DNA from: Trachythela sp. YZ-2020
Taxonomy: Eukaryota; Cnidaria; Anthozoa; Malacalcyonacea; Clavulariidae
DNA length: 64,000 bases
Assembly (NCBI GenBank): GCA_016169945.1
Contig: JADLSH010000220.1
Span: 5,877,001-5,941,000, forward strand
Direction: 5' to 3'
Part shown: positions 20,977 through 32,679 of the stretch, one piece after another
How positions within the stretch are numbered: the first letter of the stretch is position 1
How the letters are laid out: each line of letters begins with the position of its first letter
Position numbers and translations under genes: made by a program
The notes under the pieces: generated by a model
The model's database searches: none
Seen by the model: only the letters and a program-made list of their open reading frames with translations
Told to the model about the DNA's origin: nothing

Positions 20977-23583
20977 ACTGAGCAAATACCACTGAGCTAT
21001 ACTATATTACTGGAGGAACTGCTCGGCAGAAAAAAGTGTCCGCAAAAACATGGCGGATTTTGGCATTTTCTGACGCCATAATGACGCCACTGGTTCTAGT
21101 TGGAAATGGTAATTGCCACTGACCAGGGCTCATTATGAGCCCGCTACACTATTCACACCCCCCTGGTTTTTAAGAAAATATTTTTGCTTTTTGGCGTGAA
21201 TTTTGCATTTCGCTGTTGTTTTCGACTTTTCCACATATTTTTTCAACTTTTGACCATTTGTTCAAAGATGTGGAAGTCGTACACGGTATTCCCATCCGTA
21301 AAAGACAACAAACAAACATTAAAACCTCGAAAAATGATGGGCGAAGACGATATCTGCACGCATTATAAACAAGTAAGCGACGAATTATTTCTAAATCAGT
21401 ATTTCACAATTCACATCGTGAAAAATTGGCAGGCAAAACGATAAAATACACCCAATTTGTCAAGAAAACAACTTCCTTGTACAGTGTAATACATTATCTT
21501 ACCAAGTAGCGACCTGTATATTTCACAATTTGCCAATTTCGTTGTAGAAAACAACAAAAATATCGTGCTATAAACTCAGTTAAATTTATACTCGAAGCAA
21601 AGGGGGTTTTTTTATGTTAAAAAGGTTGAAATTCCACATTTTTAATTCATACCATTATTATGTTGTGGGTTGCTTGTATGCATTTAAGTAGCATTTATTA
21701 ATTAGCATGGAAAACTGCTTCTGGCAGGAGTATGAATTGGGCCATCCATTTAATAATAATGTGCATCCCCTCTATTGAGGGCTCTGGATATCCAAGGGGA
21801 GAGGGGGGAGCCTTTGCCCACTAGCACTGCTATGCAGGTTACTTTTGTAAGTAATCTATTCCTTTTTATTGCAGAATTCATCACACAATGACACAGCCCC
21901 ACTTTCTGCTGGAAAAATACAGTAATTATTATCATGTTTGGAAATTGAAGATAAAAAATCAAGTTATCATAGTTTATTAATTAATAGAAAATATTGAAAT
22001 TTTGTGAATATTTACAATTAAAGATATTAATAGAATTATGTTCAATAATATATATACAGTAACATTCATGCACTTGTTAACTAATTTGCAACCATGAAGC
22101 ATCTGCATCTTGATGCCTTGTTCCTTTTTGTTAGTATCAACAACTGTATGACATACTTTCCTGCAATTATAGAAGAGAGAAATTATACGGTGTTATTAGA
22201 CATTTTTGTTAACACCTATATGCATTTTATCTCTACAAAGGGTCGAAGAGAGATAAAACTTTTGTTGGTCTATGTACAATACTATTTGTGCACATTGAAG
22301 ACCAAGGTTGCTTTACCCATTAACTGGTAGTACCCTACCACTGACAAGTAAAAATGCTGGCGTTAGACAGAGTAAAATATTAAAGTAATGGATTAAATAA
22401 GAAAATCCATTATATTAGCTTGTTATCAAGAATAGCTTGTTATGACTTGAGGGCAGTATACTGCTGCTTACATTACATTTCTGCCAGGGAGACTTTGGGA
22501 AAATGAACAGTTAGTAGAATTCAGGGGGGGTTCATAGTCAACCCTTCCACATGCTCACACCCCCTATAGTGTCTGGCACTGGTGCCCAAGCAATATTATT
22601 CTGTTATGGATAGAGCTCCTAATGACCATTTTAGACAGCAGCATGGCCAATATATAATAGATTTTATCACTTTCGAGTTTCATCTTGTTTGACTGCCCTA
22701 TATTAAATATCAAGAAAATGTTCAATTAACTAAAACTACAAGCTGTTAAATGTCCCACAGAGGACAAAATCTCTATACTGACTATACAGTTTATACACCT
22801 AACTTCACAGTACTATAAAACTTAAAAGTATAATCGAGTATATAAAATGCTGTTTCAAACAAGGTGAAACAACCTGAAAATTTTGTTATCAAAAGACTAG
22901 TTAGCACGAGACTAGTTATCTGTTTGTCCATAATGCGATGTTCTGGGAATGGCTATAAATCCTAACGGTATTTTGATGTAAAATATGATGGAAAAAGTGC
23001 ATCTATTTTATATACTGTGGCACAATAATGGACCGAGTGCACATATTTTAAAGAATGAACTGTGAAAAACTACAATTGCTATTAAAAACAAAAATAAACG
23101 TTTCCGTACACATTTCTTTATCATTATTTAATACAAGGTTTTTGAAAGGAAATGTCTGTCGTTTACAGCGTCCGCATAATATTTAATCGAGTATTTTAAT
23201 ATAACCTTACCGGAGTGAAAAAATGTTTTCTTCAACAGTGATTTGTACCATTGTGGCATCCATAAACGGAGCAAAACTTCACTTTTCTCTCCACGTTGTA
23301 AAACAAACAAGGCAGGCGTAAACATAAAGGTTTGAGCTTTTAAAACAAAATATTTTGCAAAAATGAAAAAAATATTGTGCAAAAAAACCAGGGGGGTTTA
23401 AATTCCGTTTTATATGTGGATCGCGGTTGGTCAGTGGTAATTACCATTTCCAACTAGAACCAGTGGCGTCATTATGGCGTCAGAAAATGCCCAAATCCGC
23501 CATGTTTTTGCGGACACTTTTCTGCCTGGCCGACATTAGCGGCACGTCCTCCAGATATATTAAGCTCAGTGGCAAATACACAT
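20977..23583. mobile_element. Second TIR transposon (about 2.6 kb), no transposase seen
   Basis: The left arm, 20977-21175, and the right arm, 23384-23583, are reverse complements. They share CCACTGAGCT, CTGGAGGA, AGTGTCCGCAAAAACATGGC, TTCTGACGCCATAATGACGC, GGTTCTAGTTGGAAATGGTA and ACCCCCCTGG. Small indels separate the arms. Internal frames (21184-21444, 22094-22330, minus 23128-23382) are short, AT-biased and unrecognised. The first (MWKSYTVFPSVKDNKQTLKP and on) is the only hydrophilic one. I read it as a non-autonomous element. No target duplication is clear. Confidence 0.7.
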
Positions 23584-23639
23584 AACAATAGAACGTAGCC
23601 GTATGCTAGAAAAGCATCCTCTCAACGTATGTATAATAA

Positions 23640-24520
23640 ACAAACAATCGAACAAAGGAAAAGTACATTATTGCCATTCCCGTGTACTCAAAAATCCATG
23701 AGTAAACCAAAACATTCGCACGAGGAAAACGAATTATTGCCATATATAGGCCGCACATTGTATTATTGGTACTCAAACATCGCGTGAGTGAAACAAGAAC
23801 ATGGGGAAACAAAGAAAACATCTCAATACGGAGTTGTTTTCAAAGTTAAACTTTTGTCAGTTTAAATAAGTAAACATTCGCATATTAGAAAACATAGTTA
23901 TTGCCATGCATATTGGCACTCAAACATCCCATGGCCATGAATAAACGACCGGCATGTCATGTGGAAACAAGGTCAAGAAAACATCTCAGGTGTGCAACAC
24001 GATAGTTTTCAAACTTAAACTTTGTCTTTGATAGCATTCGCATGCAGGAAAACGTATTATTGACAACTGTCTTAATGCCTTATGGGCACTCAAGCATCCC
24101 ATGAGTAAGCGATAACATGGGGAAACAAGGAAAGCAACTCATGCGAGGAACACGGTTTCTTTTCAAACATAAACTTTTGATAACTTTCGCATGAGGAAAA
24201 CATATTCATGCCATATTGCAATTATTGGCACTCAAACATCCCATGAATAAAGGACAACATGGGGAAACAAAGAAAACATATCATGCGAGCAACACGGTTT
24301 GTTTTCAAACATAAACTTTTCATAACTTTCGCATAAATCACTTTCATAATTCAGATGAGTTTAAATATATTTTATGTGCATCTTAATAAGCCTTATCAGC
24401 CTCGTTACTGTGACTGAAATTGAATACAATTTATTAACTTGAACGTGGTCAAGAATATTTAAACTCATCTGAATTATGAAAGTGGTCTATGAGGAAAACT
24501 TATTGATGCCATATAGGTCG
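23640..24520. repeat. Minisatellite, about 5 units of 120-160 bases
   Basis: Each unit has TTCGCATGAGGAAAACATAT, TTATTGCCATAT, GGCACTCAAACATCCCATGA, ACATGGGGAAACAAAGAAAA, CATCTCATGCGAG-AACACGG and TTTTCAAACATAAACTTTTG in order. Unit starts lie near 23713, 23874, 24034, 24185 and 24328, and the fifth is interrupted by a MITE at 24336-24487. Units diverge increasingly to the left. It does not encode a continuous protein. Confidence 0.75.
24336..24487. mobile_element. TA-flanked MITE inside a minisatellite unit
   Basis: The arms TCACTTTCATAATTCAGATG and its complement pair over about 32 bases. The element is flanked by TA on both sides (24334-24335 and 24488-24489). The interrupted host unit is known from its neighbours (TTCGCATGAGGAAAAC), so the insertion is well defined. 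The TA duplication fits the Tc1/mariner group. Confidence 0.8.
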
Positions 24521-25059
24521 TAGGATGAGCATCCAAAAGATGCAATTCCGTTGCACCCCTCCTGGAACTACGTAATTTTCGCATGAATCAATAGATAAAA
24601 ACTTACTTTATCAGAATCCGTTGTCCCCAAGCGAAACAGGTGCACAATTGGGAAAAGAATCCCTCCAAATTTGCTATTTTCGCGCTTCGAAATATTCGCA
24701 GCGCCATTGTTTTGGTAGCAAATACGCATACGCATGTCAACTAAACTCGCACTGTGCACGCGCAGACAGGAAAAATTGATTTTCCCTGTAGGTTTTCCCC
24801 GATTTCCCCCGTAAAAACAACAAAATAAAATCACGGAATAGAGATCAAACCTTGTAATATTATCGAATAAATACACACACATTACATATTGTTTAAAACA
24901 CATTGTACATTTTGCTTGCTCACATGCTAAATTACTTCAATTCATTGGCAATTGTTTCAAAATACCGTTTTAACGTTTAGTTCTACTTATTAACATCCTA
25001 ATTCAATACAAATTTGCGTGAGGTAAAAAACCCATCTTGTATCAAACAGGACGGAGAAG
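24521..25059. other. Unassigned spacer
   Basis: A minus-strand frame at 24568-24903 is open but has no recognisable domain and covers AT-rich DNA. Nothing else can be supported. Confidence 0.4.
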
Positions 25060-25348
25060 ATATAAATATACACACAATTCACACGATCAAGGAATTGTTG
25101 GTTAGAGCGCTGCACCGGAATCGCAGGGCCGTGGGTTCAATTCCTGCCAGAGGACCTCGCAACCGTTCCTGGTTAGGTCTTAAAATTGTGTATATATCTA
25201 CTCACTTGGATTATCCACCAAACCCAGTATTCTAGTTCAACCAAGTGAAGTGCAAAAAAAAAAACCTTTGAAGTTTACCTTATCACAACCCGCACACCCG
25301 ATAACCTATATATACAGAACTTACGGTTAATTACAGCTCAGCAACTGG

Positions 25349-25422
25349 CCTCTGTAGGTCAGTTGGTTAGAGCGCTGCACCGGAATCGCAGGGCCGTGGG
25401 TTCAATTCCTGCCAGAGGACCT
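25349..25422 (+). other. tRNA-like pol III head of SINE unit 2
   Basis: The sequence folds partly like a tRNA. CCTCTG pairs with CAGAGG as acceptor, a D-arm reads GGTCAGTTGGTTAGAGC (box A-like), and a T-arm GGTTCAATTCC is box B. The anticodon stem CTGC/GCAG encloses a loop without the usual U at position 33 and with a mismatched closing pair. It is therefore a SINE promoter, not a working tRNA gene. Confidence 0.65.
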
Positions 25423-25620
25423 AGTGTTGCATTTTTCGCAACCGTTCCTGGTTAGGTATTAAAATTGTGTATATATCTACTCACTTTGATTATCCACTAA
25501 ACCCATTATTCTAGTTCAACCAAGTGAAGTGCAAAAAAAGAATCTTTGAAATTTACCTTATCACAACCCGCACACCCGATAACCTATATATACAGAACTT
25601 ACGGCTACAGCTCAGCAACT

Positions 25621-25698
25621 GGCCTCTGTATAGTTCAGTTGGTTAGAGCGCTGCACCGGAATCGCAGGGCCGTGGGTTCAATTCCTGCCAGAGGACCT
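25621..25698 (+). other. tRNA-like pol III head of SINE unit 3
   Basis: Same structure as unit 2, but with two additional bases near the D-arm that restore a good box A (TAGTTCAGTTGG, 25630-25641). Box B GGTTCAATTCC is at 25675-25685. This is the unit most likely to be transcribed. Confidence 0.65.
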
Positions 25699-25810
25699 AG
25701 TGTTGCATTTTTCGCAACCGTTCCTGGTTAGGTCTTAAAATTGTGTATATATCTACTCACTTGGATTATCCACCAAACCCAGTATTCTAATAAAGAGTAA
25801 CTATCTTTTA

Positions 25811-26865
25811 TATTTTTGGATGGGAGTGGTAGGAGAGGAGCATATAGTTTTAGGTTGTTTGTAACACGGCCCAATGATCATGAAAAGCAACCTTTTCAAT
25901 TTTATAAATATTTAACACTGGTTGATTAGTACCGTGTAAAAAGATGTATTAAGAATAATAATAATAATAATTTTGGAATAGTCTGCTTTTAATGGCTATA
26001 ATAGTTCAAGCTGACGATAATAAACACCCATACTTCAACAGCAACGGTTTGATGTATCGGGTTTCTGTATGTACAGGCGGCTGTCGCTAAACACCCAAAT
26101 TTATACATTTTAATAGTTCAATTATATAAATCGACACGAAAAATAATGGCATGCAATTAATACCATATTTACTCGTTTAAGCCCCCCTCTCCGATTAAGC
26201 ACATCCCCATGTTAAGCAACGAGCCAAAATATTAAAGAGCCCCGCCATCATGCATGTGAGCGCCGAGGGCAAATCATTCCTAAAAAGTGTACGAGATTGA
26301 GAGATCATGTGATTTTTCTTGTGATTTGTCTATTTTTTGTGCTTTTTTGCTGATTTTTTCGTGAATTTTTGTGATTTGTTTGTGATTTTTTATGATTTTT
26401 TTGGTGATTTTTCTGAAGGTGTACGAGATTTAAATCAGTGATTTGCCATTCGGTGAACGCCGCATTTATTCATAAGAACGTGGCGCTTAATCGAAGCATC
26501 TTTATACCTCTCTCTTCCGCAGAGACTTTTGAATGCACATGCGATTTACTCCTCCCATCCCCGACCGCCTTCCGAATTTCATCAGTTAGCTTCATACCGC
26601 TTACCTTCCAGCGCAATGGAAAATAGAGCAAAGCTGCTATATATTCGAAACAGCAAAGAAAGACAACCGATCGGCGAGAAAAACGAGAGAAAAACATAAC
26701 ATTTGGAGGAAAAATAGAAAATACTCGTCGACGATGGTTAATTTTGCATTGTTTCGTAACCTTTTTTTCCGTCACCGTCTCTCTCTAAAAACATTTTCGA
26801 CAGTTCTTTTCCGCCTTTATATGAATATTGTATATAATCTCATATGTGAAATTATGTGTGGAATT
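25811..26865. other. Unassigned spacer with low-complexity tracts
   Basis: There is an (AAT)n run near 25955-25970 and a degenerate GTGATTTTT tract at 26310-26415 (at least six copies of TGATTTTT/GTGATTT variants). Both strands of 26438-26775 are open, but the proteins are dissimilar to any family I know. No gene is supported. Confidence 0.4.
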
Positions 26866-27042
26866 GAAAATGCGCATTTCACGTCTGGAATTCGGAATTT
26901 TCACATATGAAACTGTCAGTTAATAAGTATATGGCACCAGTTCACATCTAAAAAGACATGTTCATGAACTGCATGGAGTTCGGTCCAGAACTGACAATTA
27001 TTGATCGCTGGTTGAGTTAGCAGGGCAAACTATCATAATCGC
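26866..27042. repeat. Left copy of a diverged direct repeat flanking a LINE
   Basis: It shares with 28583-28860, in the same order, GCACATTTCACGTCTG-AATTC, AATTTTCACATATGAAA, ACATCTAAAAAGACATGTTC, ACAATTATTGATCGCTGGTTGA and TTAGCAGGG-AAA-TATC. It lacks about 90 bases present in the right copy and ends directly where LINE coding sequence begins. Confidence 0.75.
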
Positions 27043-28568
27043 CAAGCATATCAGACCCATCTCACTAACTCCGGCTCTATCAAAATTAGCTGAGGACTTT
27101 GTCGTGAGAAATTATGTTGGTCCTGCCGTTCTCGAGATCATCGATCCCAATCAATTTGGTGCCATCCCCGAAGTCATCAACTACGCAGGCTCTTATTTCC
27201 ATGATACATGAGTGGTCTTCTGCCACTGACGGAACAGGTGAAGCAGTAAGGATCGTGTTACTAGATTATAGAAAAGCATTTGATCTGATCGACCATCGGA
27301 TTCTAGTTGACAAGATTATTTCTCTTCGAATGCCGCGTGGTGTAGCTCGCTGGGTATGTGACTTTCTGGTTCCAACGTGTCAAACTGTCCAACGATTGCT
27401 TCTCTGAATGGGGAGCAGTCCCATCTGGTGTTCCCCAGGGTACGAAACTCGGGCCCTGGCTGTTCCTCTTGATGATAAATGATCTGAACCCACCTGATGC
27501 ACACTCTTGGAAATATATGGATGACACCACTTTGGCTGAAGTTGTTCCAAAGAATGGTCAAAGTTACATGCAGAACACCGTAACCGAGGTTGAGAAATGG
27601 AGTAACAACAACAAGCTCCAGCTAAATGCTGACAAATGCAAAGAAATGGTCATCGACTTTACGAAAGTAAAGCATCAGTTTGATGCCATCACCGTGAACT
27701 CCCAAGAACTCGAGCTAGTCAGCAGTGCCAAATTACTAGGTGTTACGATATCCAACTCCCTGCAATGGATAAACCATGTGAACGATGTCATAAAGAAAGC
27801 GAATAGACGTTTGTATTTCTTGATTTTACTAAAGCGTGCAAACGTTCCTACTCGTGATATCATCAGCTTCTACTTCACTTGCATCAGACCTGTACTTGAG
27901 TATTGTGCTCCTGTATTCCATCATGCTCTCCCAGGATATTTATGTAAAGATCTTGAACGCATTCAAAAGCGGGCGTTGTCTATTATATCTCCGGGACTAT
28001 CATACACGGACAATCTTAATACACACAATATAAGTACTTTGAAAGACAGGCGCCAGAAACTTTGTCAGAAACTTTTCCAAACAGTTATATCTGATGCTGA
28101 TCACAAGCTTCACCATCTTCTACCACCAAAAAACACTTCTGTATATAACCTAAGAAGACAGCGTCATTTTGACTGTCCAACCACACGGACAAATCGGTTC
28201 AGAGACACTTATATTTTGTCAATGTCAAAGATCGAGTAGTTTAAATTATTGATACTAGCTAGTGAGGTTCTGATTTCACTTTCACTACCATTGCCGCTGC
28301 CTTACGCGCTGACCTAATTTTTTTTATATGTCTCTGTTTAGTTTGTGGTCACCTTATATTGTGGCAATGGTGGTAGTGAGGGTCTAACATGAATCCGTTT
28401 TGTAACTTTTTATGTACTATGCATAATAGATGTGGGTGTATGTGTTTGTGTGCGTATGTAAATGTGTGTGTTTGTCTATAAATTTAACAATGTATTTTAC
28501 GCAATTCAGCCTTTGTAGGCTGCCATGTAAAATGTTATTAAACCAACTATCTATCTATCTATCTATCT
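27043..28568 (+). mobile_element. 5'-truncated L2-like LINE with (CTAT)n tail
   Basis: RT sequence starts near 27043 (a HIRPISLTPALSKLAEDFV block, in frame to about 27180) and shifts frame near 27165. It runs in two overlapping frames to 27407 and then open to 28239. The 3' UTR is short and ends CAATTCAGCCTTTGTAGGCT followed by TGCCATGTAAAATG and an (ATCT)n run at 28545-28568. That simple-repeat tail is the hallmark of CR1/L2-type elements. Direct repeats of non-LINE DNA lie on both sides (26866-27042 and 28583-28860). Confidence 0.85.
27114..28239 (+). pseudogene. L2-like reverse transcriptase
   Basis: After SSTTQALISMIHEWSS the first piece has VRIVLLDYRKAFDLIDHRIL (motif A, catalytic Asp) to 27407. 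The second piece (27358-28239, 293 codons) has SGVPQGTKLGPWLFLLMIND (motif B), WKYMDDTTLAEV (motif C, MDD in place of the usual VDD), LQLNADKCKEMVI, SAKLLGVTISNSLQW and KKANRRLYFL. It closes with YCAPVFHHALPGYL, LERIQKRALSII and TNRFRDTYI near the stop at 28239. The C-terminal half is intact. Two frameshifts and the 5' truncation inactivate it. It copies LINE RNA by target-primed reverse transcription in active relatives. Confidence 0.85.
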
Positions 28569-28582
28569 CAGCTACCTAATAT

Positions 28583-28860
28583 AGGAAATGCACATTTCAC
28601 GTCTGAAATTCAGAATTTTCACATATGAAATTTGAGTTTGAAGGTTCAGTTGTGGAAATGTATTTCACATATGAAACTGTTAGCTAATAATTATATTGAA
28701 TTGGAACAGCTCACATCTAAAAAGACATGTTCACATGGGAAATTAATTGGACTCTACGGCGTGCAATAAGTATTTTTGAACTTCAGTTCAAGAAATTATT
28801 AAAGAAACAATTATTGATCGCTGGTTGAATTAGCAGGGGAAATTATCTTGACAGCTACCG
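28583..28860. repeat. Right copy of the diverged direct repeat flanking the LINE
   Basis: This is the longer partner of 26866-27042. It starts within about 15 bases of the (CTAT)n tail. Internally it repeats the motif TTTCACATATGAAA twice (about 28615 and 28665). Its unique middle portion (GGACTCTACGGCGTGC) has no counterpart in the left copy. Confidence 0.75.
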
Positions 28861-31859
28861 AATATATGGAACTATTCAGGAATTATTGACGAATTTTTGT
28901 ATGTATTATAAAAATTAGCGCACGTTTTGATAATACTAGCTGCAGGATGACGTACTGTACTCATATATATGTCCATCGCTAAAATTGTCTTAGAATGGCT
29001 TATGCCAAAATCACTGATTAATATAACTACGATTATTGATTTTATAGACACTACGATACACTAGGATTACTGATTATATACTATACGATTATTGATTATA
29101 TAGGTAAGTGCCATGCTGGCGGGGTGGACGTGTCCCCCCAGTCCTCCCCTTTGCACCGCATCCGGCCGAGTTGGGTTTAAAACAAAATTTTGGCTGGAAA
29201 ACGGAATTGAATCCCCCACACTTCACGACGCACTCGAAGGCAATCGCCATATACAATGTATCACTTGACGTAAACACTGCAGTGATTCAATGTTTTGCAT
29301 CTTTCCAAATCAAGACTACAGTAAAAGTTGGAGTTTAAAGAGTTTCAATAATCTGCGAGCGTTTTTACTGTTTGCGTGCGAGAAAGCAGTACAGTTTCAA
29401 TATTTTTAATTCCTTTATTCTTTTTTTATTAAGAACAGACAGAAAATTTCACTAATGAAATGCTCTAACTTAAAGCTAGGTATCTAACTAATAATTAAAC
29501 ATTTGCTGCATGCCTTTTCCCTATATCTTGTACGTAATGGCAGTGGTGTGCTATATTATGACGAGCCGCAACATCACAGCAAAAATAGCCACTCGTGCTT
29601 CGTGCATGACATACGGATGTTTATCATGGGTACACACATTCAGCTTCCTAAAATGTTTGCTATACATCTATTTCCACTAATATTAATACCCTCATGCACA
29701 AAAAATGTAATTCAAATTTTCCAAAATAGCAAAATTCCTCCCTATCGAGTTTAGCCTGTAGTTAATCAATGTACATGCATACTCATTCTTGAATTGCCTT
29801 TCCGGTAATACCATTAAACGGGCCCAAAAATGCTTTTGAAAGTTAGATTTCATATTATTATAGCATCAAACTGATTCATTTCCTTGCATTGTTTCTCTAA
29901 TCATGATATATAAAGGCTAAATGCTTTCACTACGTGATATTTTATGTTTCACTTTTAACTTGGAAATATTCATTTCGACTGAGTTCGAAATTTGCAAGTT
30001 TCTATTTAAATATACATGATTTCTAGGCTTGTCACGATTCTTTGAAGTAGTAGCTCAATTTTCAAATGTTTATCAACAATTAAACCTGTTGCACTAAAAC
30101 ATGCAGGAACTTAATGGACAATACGAATTAAATAGTCAATAATTATAGGATTGGCTATACCATAGGGATTTTTGTTGGGTGGTGAGTCTTAGTCCGCTAT
30201 TAAATTCGCATTAGAACGATCAATTTCCACATTTTCATCGCTGGTTAAAGGACGTCCGTTCCAGTTAGTGAAAATAATATATCAAAAGTATAGTAAAACT
30301 ACAAAACCTGAAACAAATTGGGAAAATACAATCGTTGCTATACTGCATGCATACACTATAAAAGCATTTCCACAACGGAAAAAGGACTTTAATAATGCAA
30401 ATGGGGAGTTTCATTTGGTATTGGCCAACCTACTACCACATGTCAAATTCTTATTGAGATGGTAAATATATGTATATTCAGTATGCGTAACCTCTCCTAT
30501 TTTAACATTATTCGTATCAAATTCTGCACTTCCATAATATTCGCGATGTGTTGTTCTCAGTTAAAACGTTCTTTGTTCAGTTTAAAATATAATAACCATT
30601 TAATGCACATATACTAACTGTGCATATTTGTGAAACTCGTGTATATTATTGATGACTAATTTCAAACAATTATAAAATCGATTATATAGATAATTACAGT
30701 GTATAACTGTTACTTTTAGTCAATGATGTAGTTACTTATGTCTATTTAAAATGAAGCAATTAATATACCTGTAAATGAAAAAGTTCCGATTTTCACAAAG
30801 AAATTGTAGACTGCCACGATCTAAGCCAGAATCGGTATTGTTTTGATCGATCTGTCTCATGACTGTTTTGGTATATGGCCAGAACGTTAATTACCTGTCA
30901 CATGTGATAAATAATGTTTATACATATATCAATCGGGATATGGTCGAGTAATTCTTAGTTCAATGTAAAGTCAATTTTCCTTCACACTAACTGATCAATG
31001 CATGTGTTTTACTCTTTACTCATCCAATGTTGGAATATAATATAATCGTGGTAGGTTTTGCCACGCATAATGCTTGCGTGCAACACCGCAATAATTTTTC
31101 AGGCACTTATAAAGTTGTCAAAAGTATGTTATCGTTATATAATCTCATTAAGTATTTAGGAGCACGCAAAAAAGTTCCGCTATGTAATGATCTCACGTGA
31201 ATATTCATAAATATTCCTGTTCATTCTTTTGTGCTTTGAAGATGAGGAGAAACCAAAGCTTTCTCATACACGGTATAGATTTGGCAATATGCACATTTAG
31301 CACAGACGATCTGGTCAGAGCCATTTTCACATTAAACTACTTTTTCGAATTCAAATGCATAATATTATAGTTATAGAGGTAACAGGCTAAAGCCTGCAGG
31401 TTTTCACTACAACGCAAGCGTAAGCGTAAGAGATCAAACGTTCCTTCCTACATAAACATAAGCAAACGTAACAAGAGTTTGTGTAATGGTCGAGTTTCGA
31501 GTAGTCGAGGGTAAAAGTCGATGGTCCTGAAAACCCGGTTCTTTCGCACTATTTCATGTATTTTACATGTAAAATGTTTCTACCGTAATTTATTCGTGAA
31601 ATACTTGTAAATAATCATGTTTCGACCGCAGATTTTTAACCTTAACAGCCAAATTGTCTCATTTCACTTTATTGAAAGCGCACGCAAGCTTGTTGTTTCG
31701 CGCAAAGCCGTATACTGTCCCTGTAAAAACTGCCATATATTTTGAGCCAATCGTCCCAGCTTCAATATTGAAAAGTACTCAATATTTATGATATCACATC
31801 TTGGGCTTAGCAATCGCGCTTCAAACAATTTCTGATCTTTAGACTTATTATATATGGAC
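28861..31859. other. Long AT-rich stretch without recognisable genes
   Basis: Frames at 29108-29338, 29503-29754 and 30268-30465 are short and carry no domain. A segment near 31068-31215 (GCTTGCGTGCAACACCGCA, then AAAAAAGTTCCGCTA, then GTGAATATT) recurs in diverged form at 34379-34590, so it belongs to an old dispersed repeat. Around 31495 there is a single GTCGAGTTTCGAGTAGTCGA patch like the minisatellite at 32690. Confidence 0.4.
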
Positions 31860-32470
31860 TGAATCAGTATTATTTGGATACGCAACCCAGATTTGGTCCC
31901 CACAATCAATTGAGCTCATCAGCCGTGTCGAACGTGTCCCAAGACGGGCGACCAAAATGATCCTGAACCTGCCATTCCAGACCGCTGTAACATATAAGGA
32001 ACGTTTAAATTCTCTCCGTCTACTTCCACTTTCTTACTGGCACGAATTCCTTGACTTGGTACTTTTCTACAAGATTGTTCACAACCGTTACTGATCGAGA
32101 TCGATCCAGATCTTAAGCCAACTCATCATATTTCAGCCAGACAAACCCGTGCAACATCAGTCTGATCCCAACTTGCTCTACTTTTACCGAAAAAGATGCA
32201 AAACTGTAACCTTCCAAAGTTCATTTTTTCAACGATCTTGTAGAATTTGGAATTAACTACCGGATGATATGCAACGTTTGGGTGCTTTAGGGCCATGCTG
32301 CTAGAGTGCTATCATGACGCAACCTTTAGTGACATTTGACCCCCATGATCCAAGGAGCTGGAAAACAGTGTGTCTAAAATGCAACTCAGCATGAATACTT
32401 CGAGAAAAAATATGAACGGTAATTGGCTGTATAAGCTGTTGTGGCCTGCCTGCCACACAATGATTATACT
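31860..32470 (+). mobile_element. 3' end of a degraded LINE reverse transcriptase
   Basis: In mixed frames the plus strand encodes TQIWSPQSIELISRVERVPR and RATKMILNLPFQTAVTYKER, then LNSLRLLPLSYWHEFLDLVL, FYKIVHN and, after stops, ARQTRATSV and NLPKFIF. This is the typical C-terminal tail of invertebrate LINE RTs (the WSPQ-IELI-RVERVQRRAT-MIL and YKERL-L-LLPLSYWHE-DL-FYK blocks). It is followed by a further degraded end with PP/SKELENS. Only the 3' end survives, as usual for 5'-truncated copies. Confidence 0.75.
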
Positions 32471-32679
32471 TATTTACTAGATAATTAAGTTATTAGCCTA
32501 TCAACTATGCTTCAGGTTTGCCTGTTGCTTGCCGCAGCACGTCCTGAATAATATATCGCGTATTGAAGATCTCGTTTATAGCTCAAACTTTTGATTTTGG
32601 TTATCTTCCCCTATAATGTTTTACAACTGAATCAACGTTGTTTGTTTTGAGAAACGCTGGATTTCAGTATACGGAGTTT
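32471..32679. other. Spacer between LINE 3' end and the GTCGAGG element
   Basis: No feature is recognised. Confidence 0.4.

Larger units (their letters stand above)
25060..25810 (+). repeat. Tandem array of a tRNA-derived SINE, three units of about 278 bp
   Basis: Units 2 and 3 are nearly identical. Each contains a tRNA-like head, CCTAGTGTTGCATTTTTCGC, AACCGTTCCTGGTTAGGT, TGTGTATATATCTACTCACT, TTATCCACCAAACCCA, TTCAACCAAGTGAAGTGCA and AACCCGCACACCCGATAACC. Unit 1 (from about 25085) lacks the first half of the tRNA head. Unit 3 ends at about 25790 without the AAGTGAAGTGC segment. The head-to-tail order with a constant period indicates tandem amplification after insertion rather than three independent insertions. 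Confidence 0.8.

Noticed and set aside
23640..24330. Regularly spaced repeats resembling a CRISPR array
   Set aside because: Units are 120-160 bases and entirely repetitive without unique spacers, in a eukaryotic context. It is a minisatellite.
25349..25698. Genuine tRNA genes
   Set aside because: The anticodon loop lacks U33, the anticodon stem has a mismatch, and the units continue into a long shared non-tRNA body, as in a SINE.
27303..27863. Minus-strand frames opposite the LINE RT
   Set aside because: They are shadows of the plus-strand reverse transcriptase, which has all motifs.
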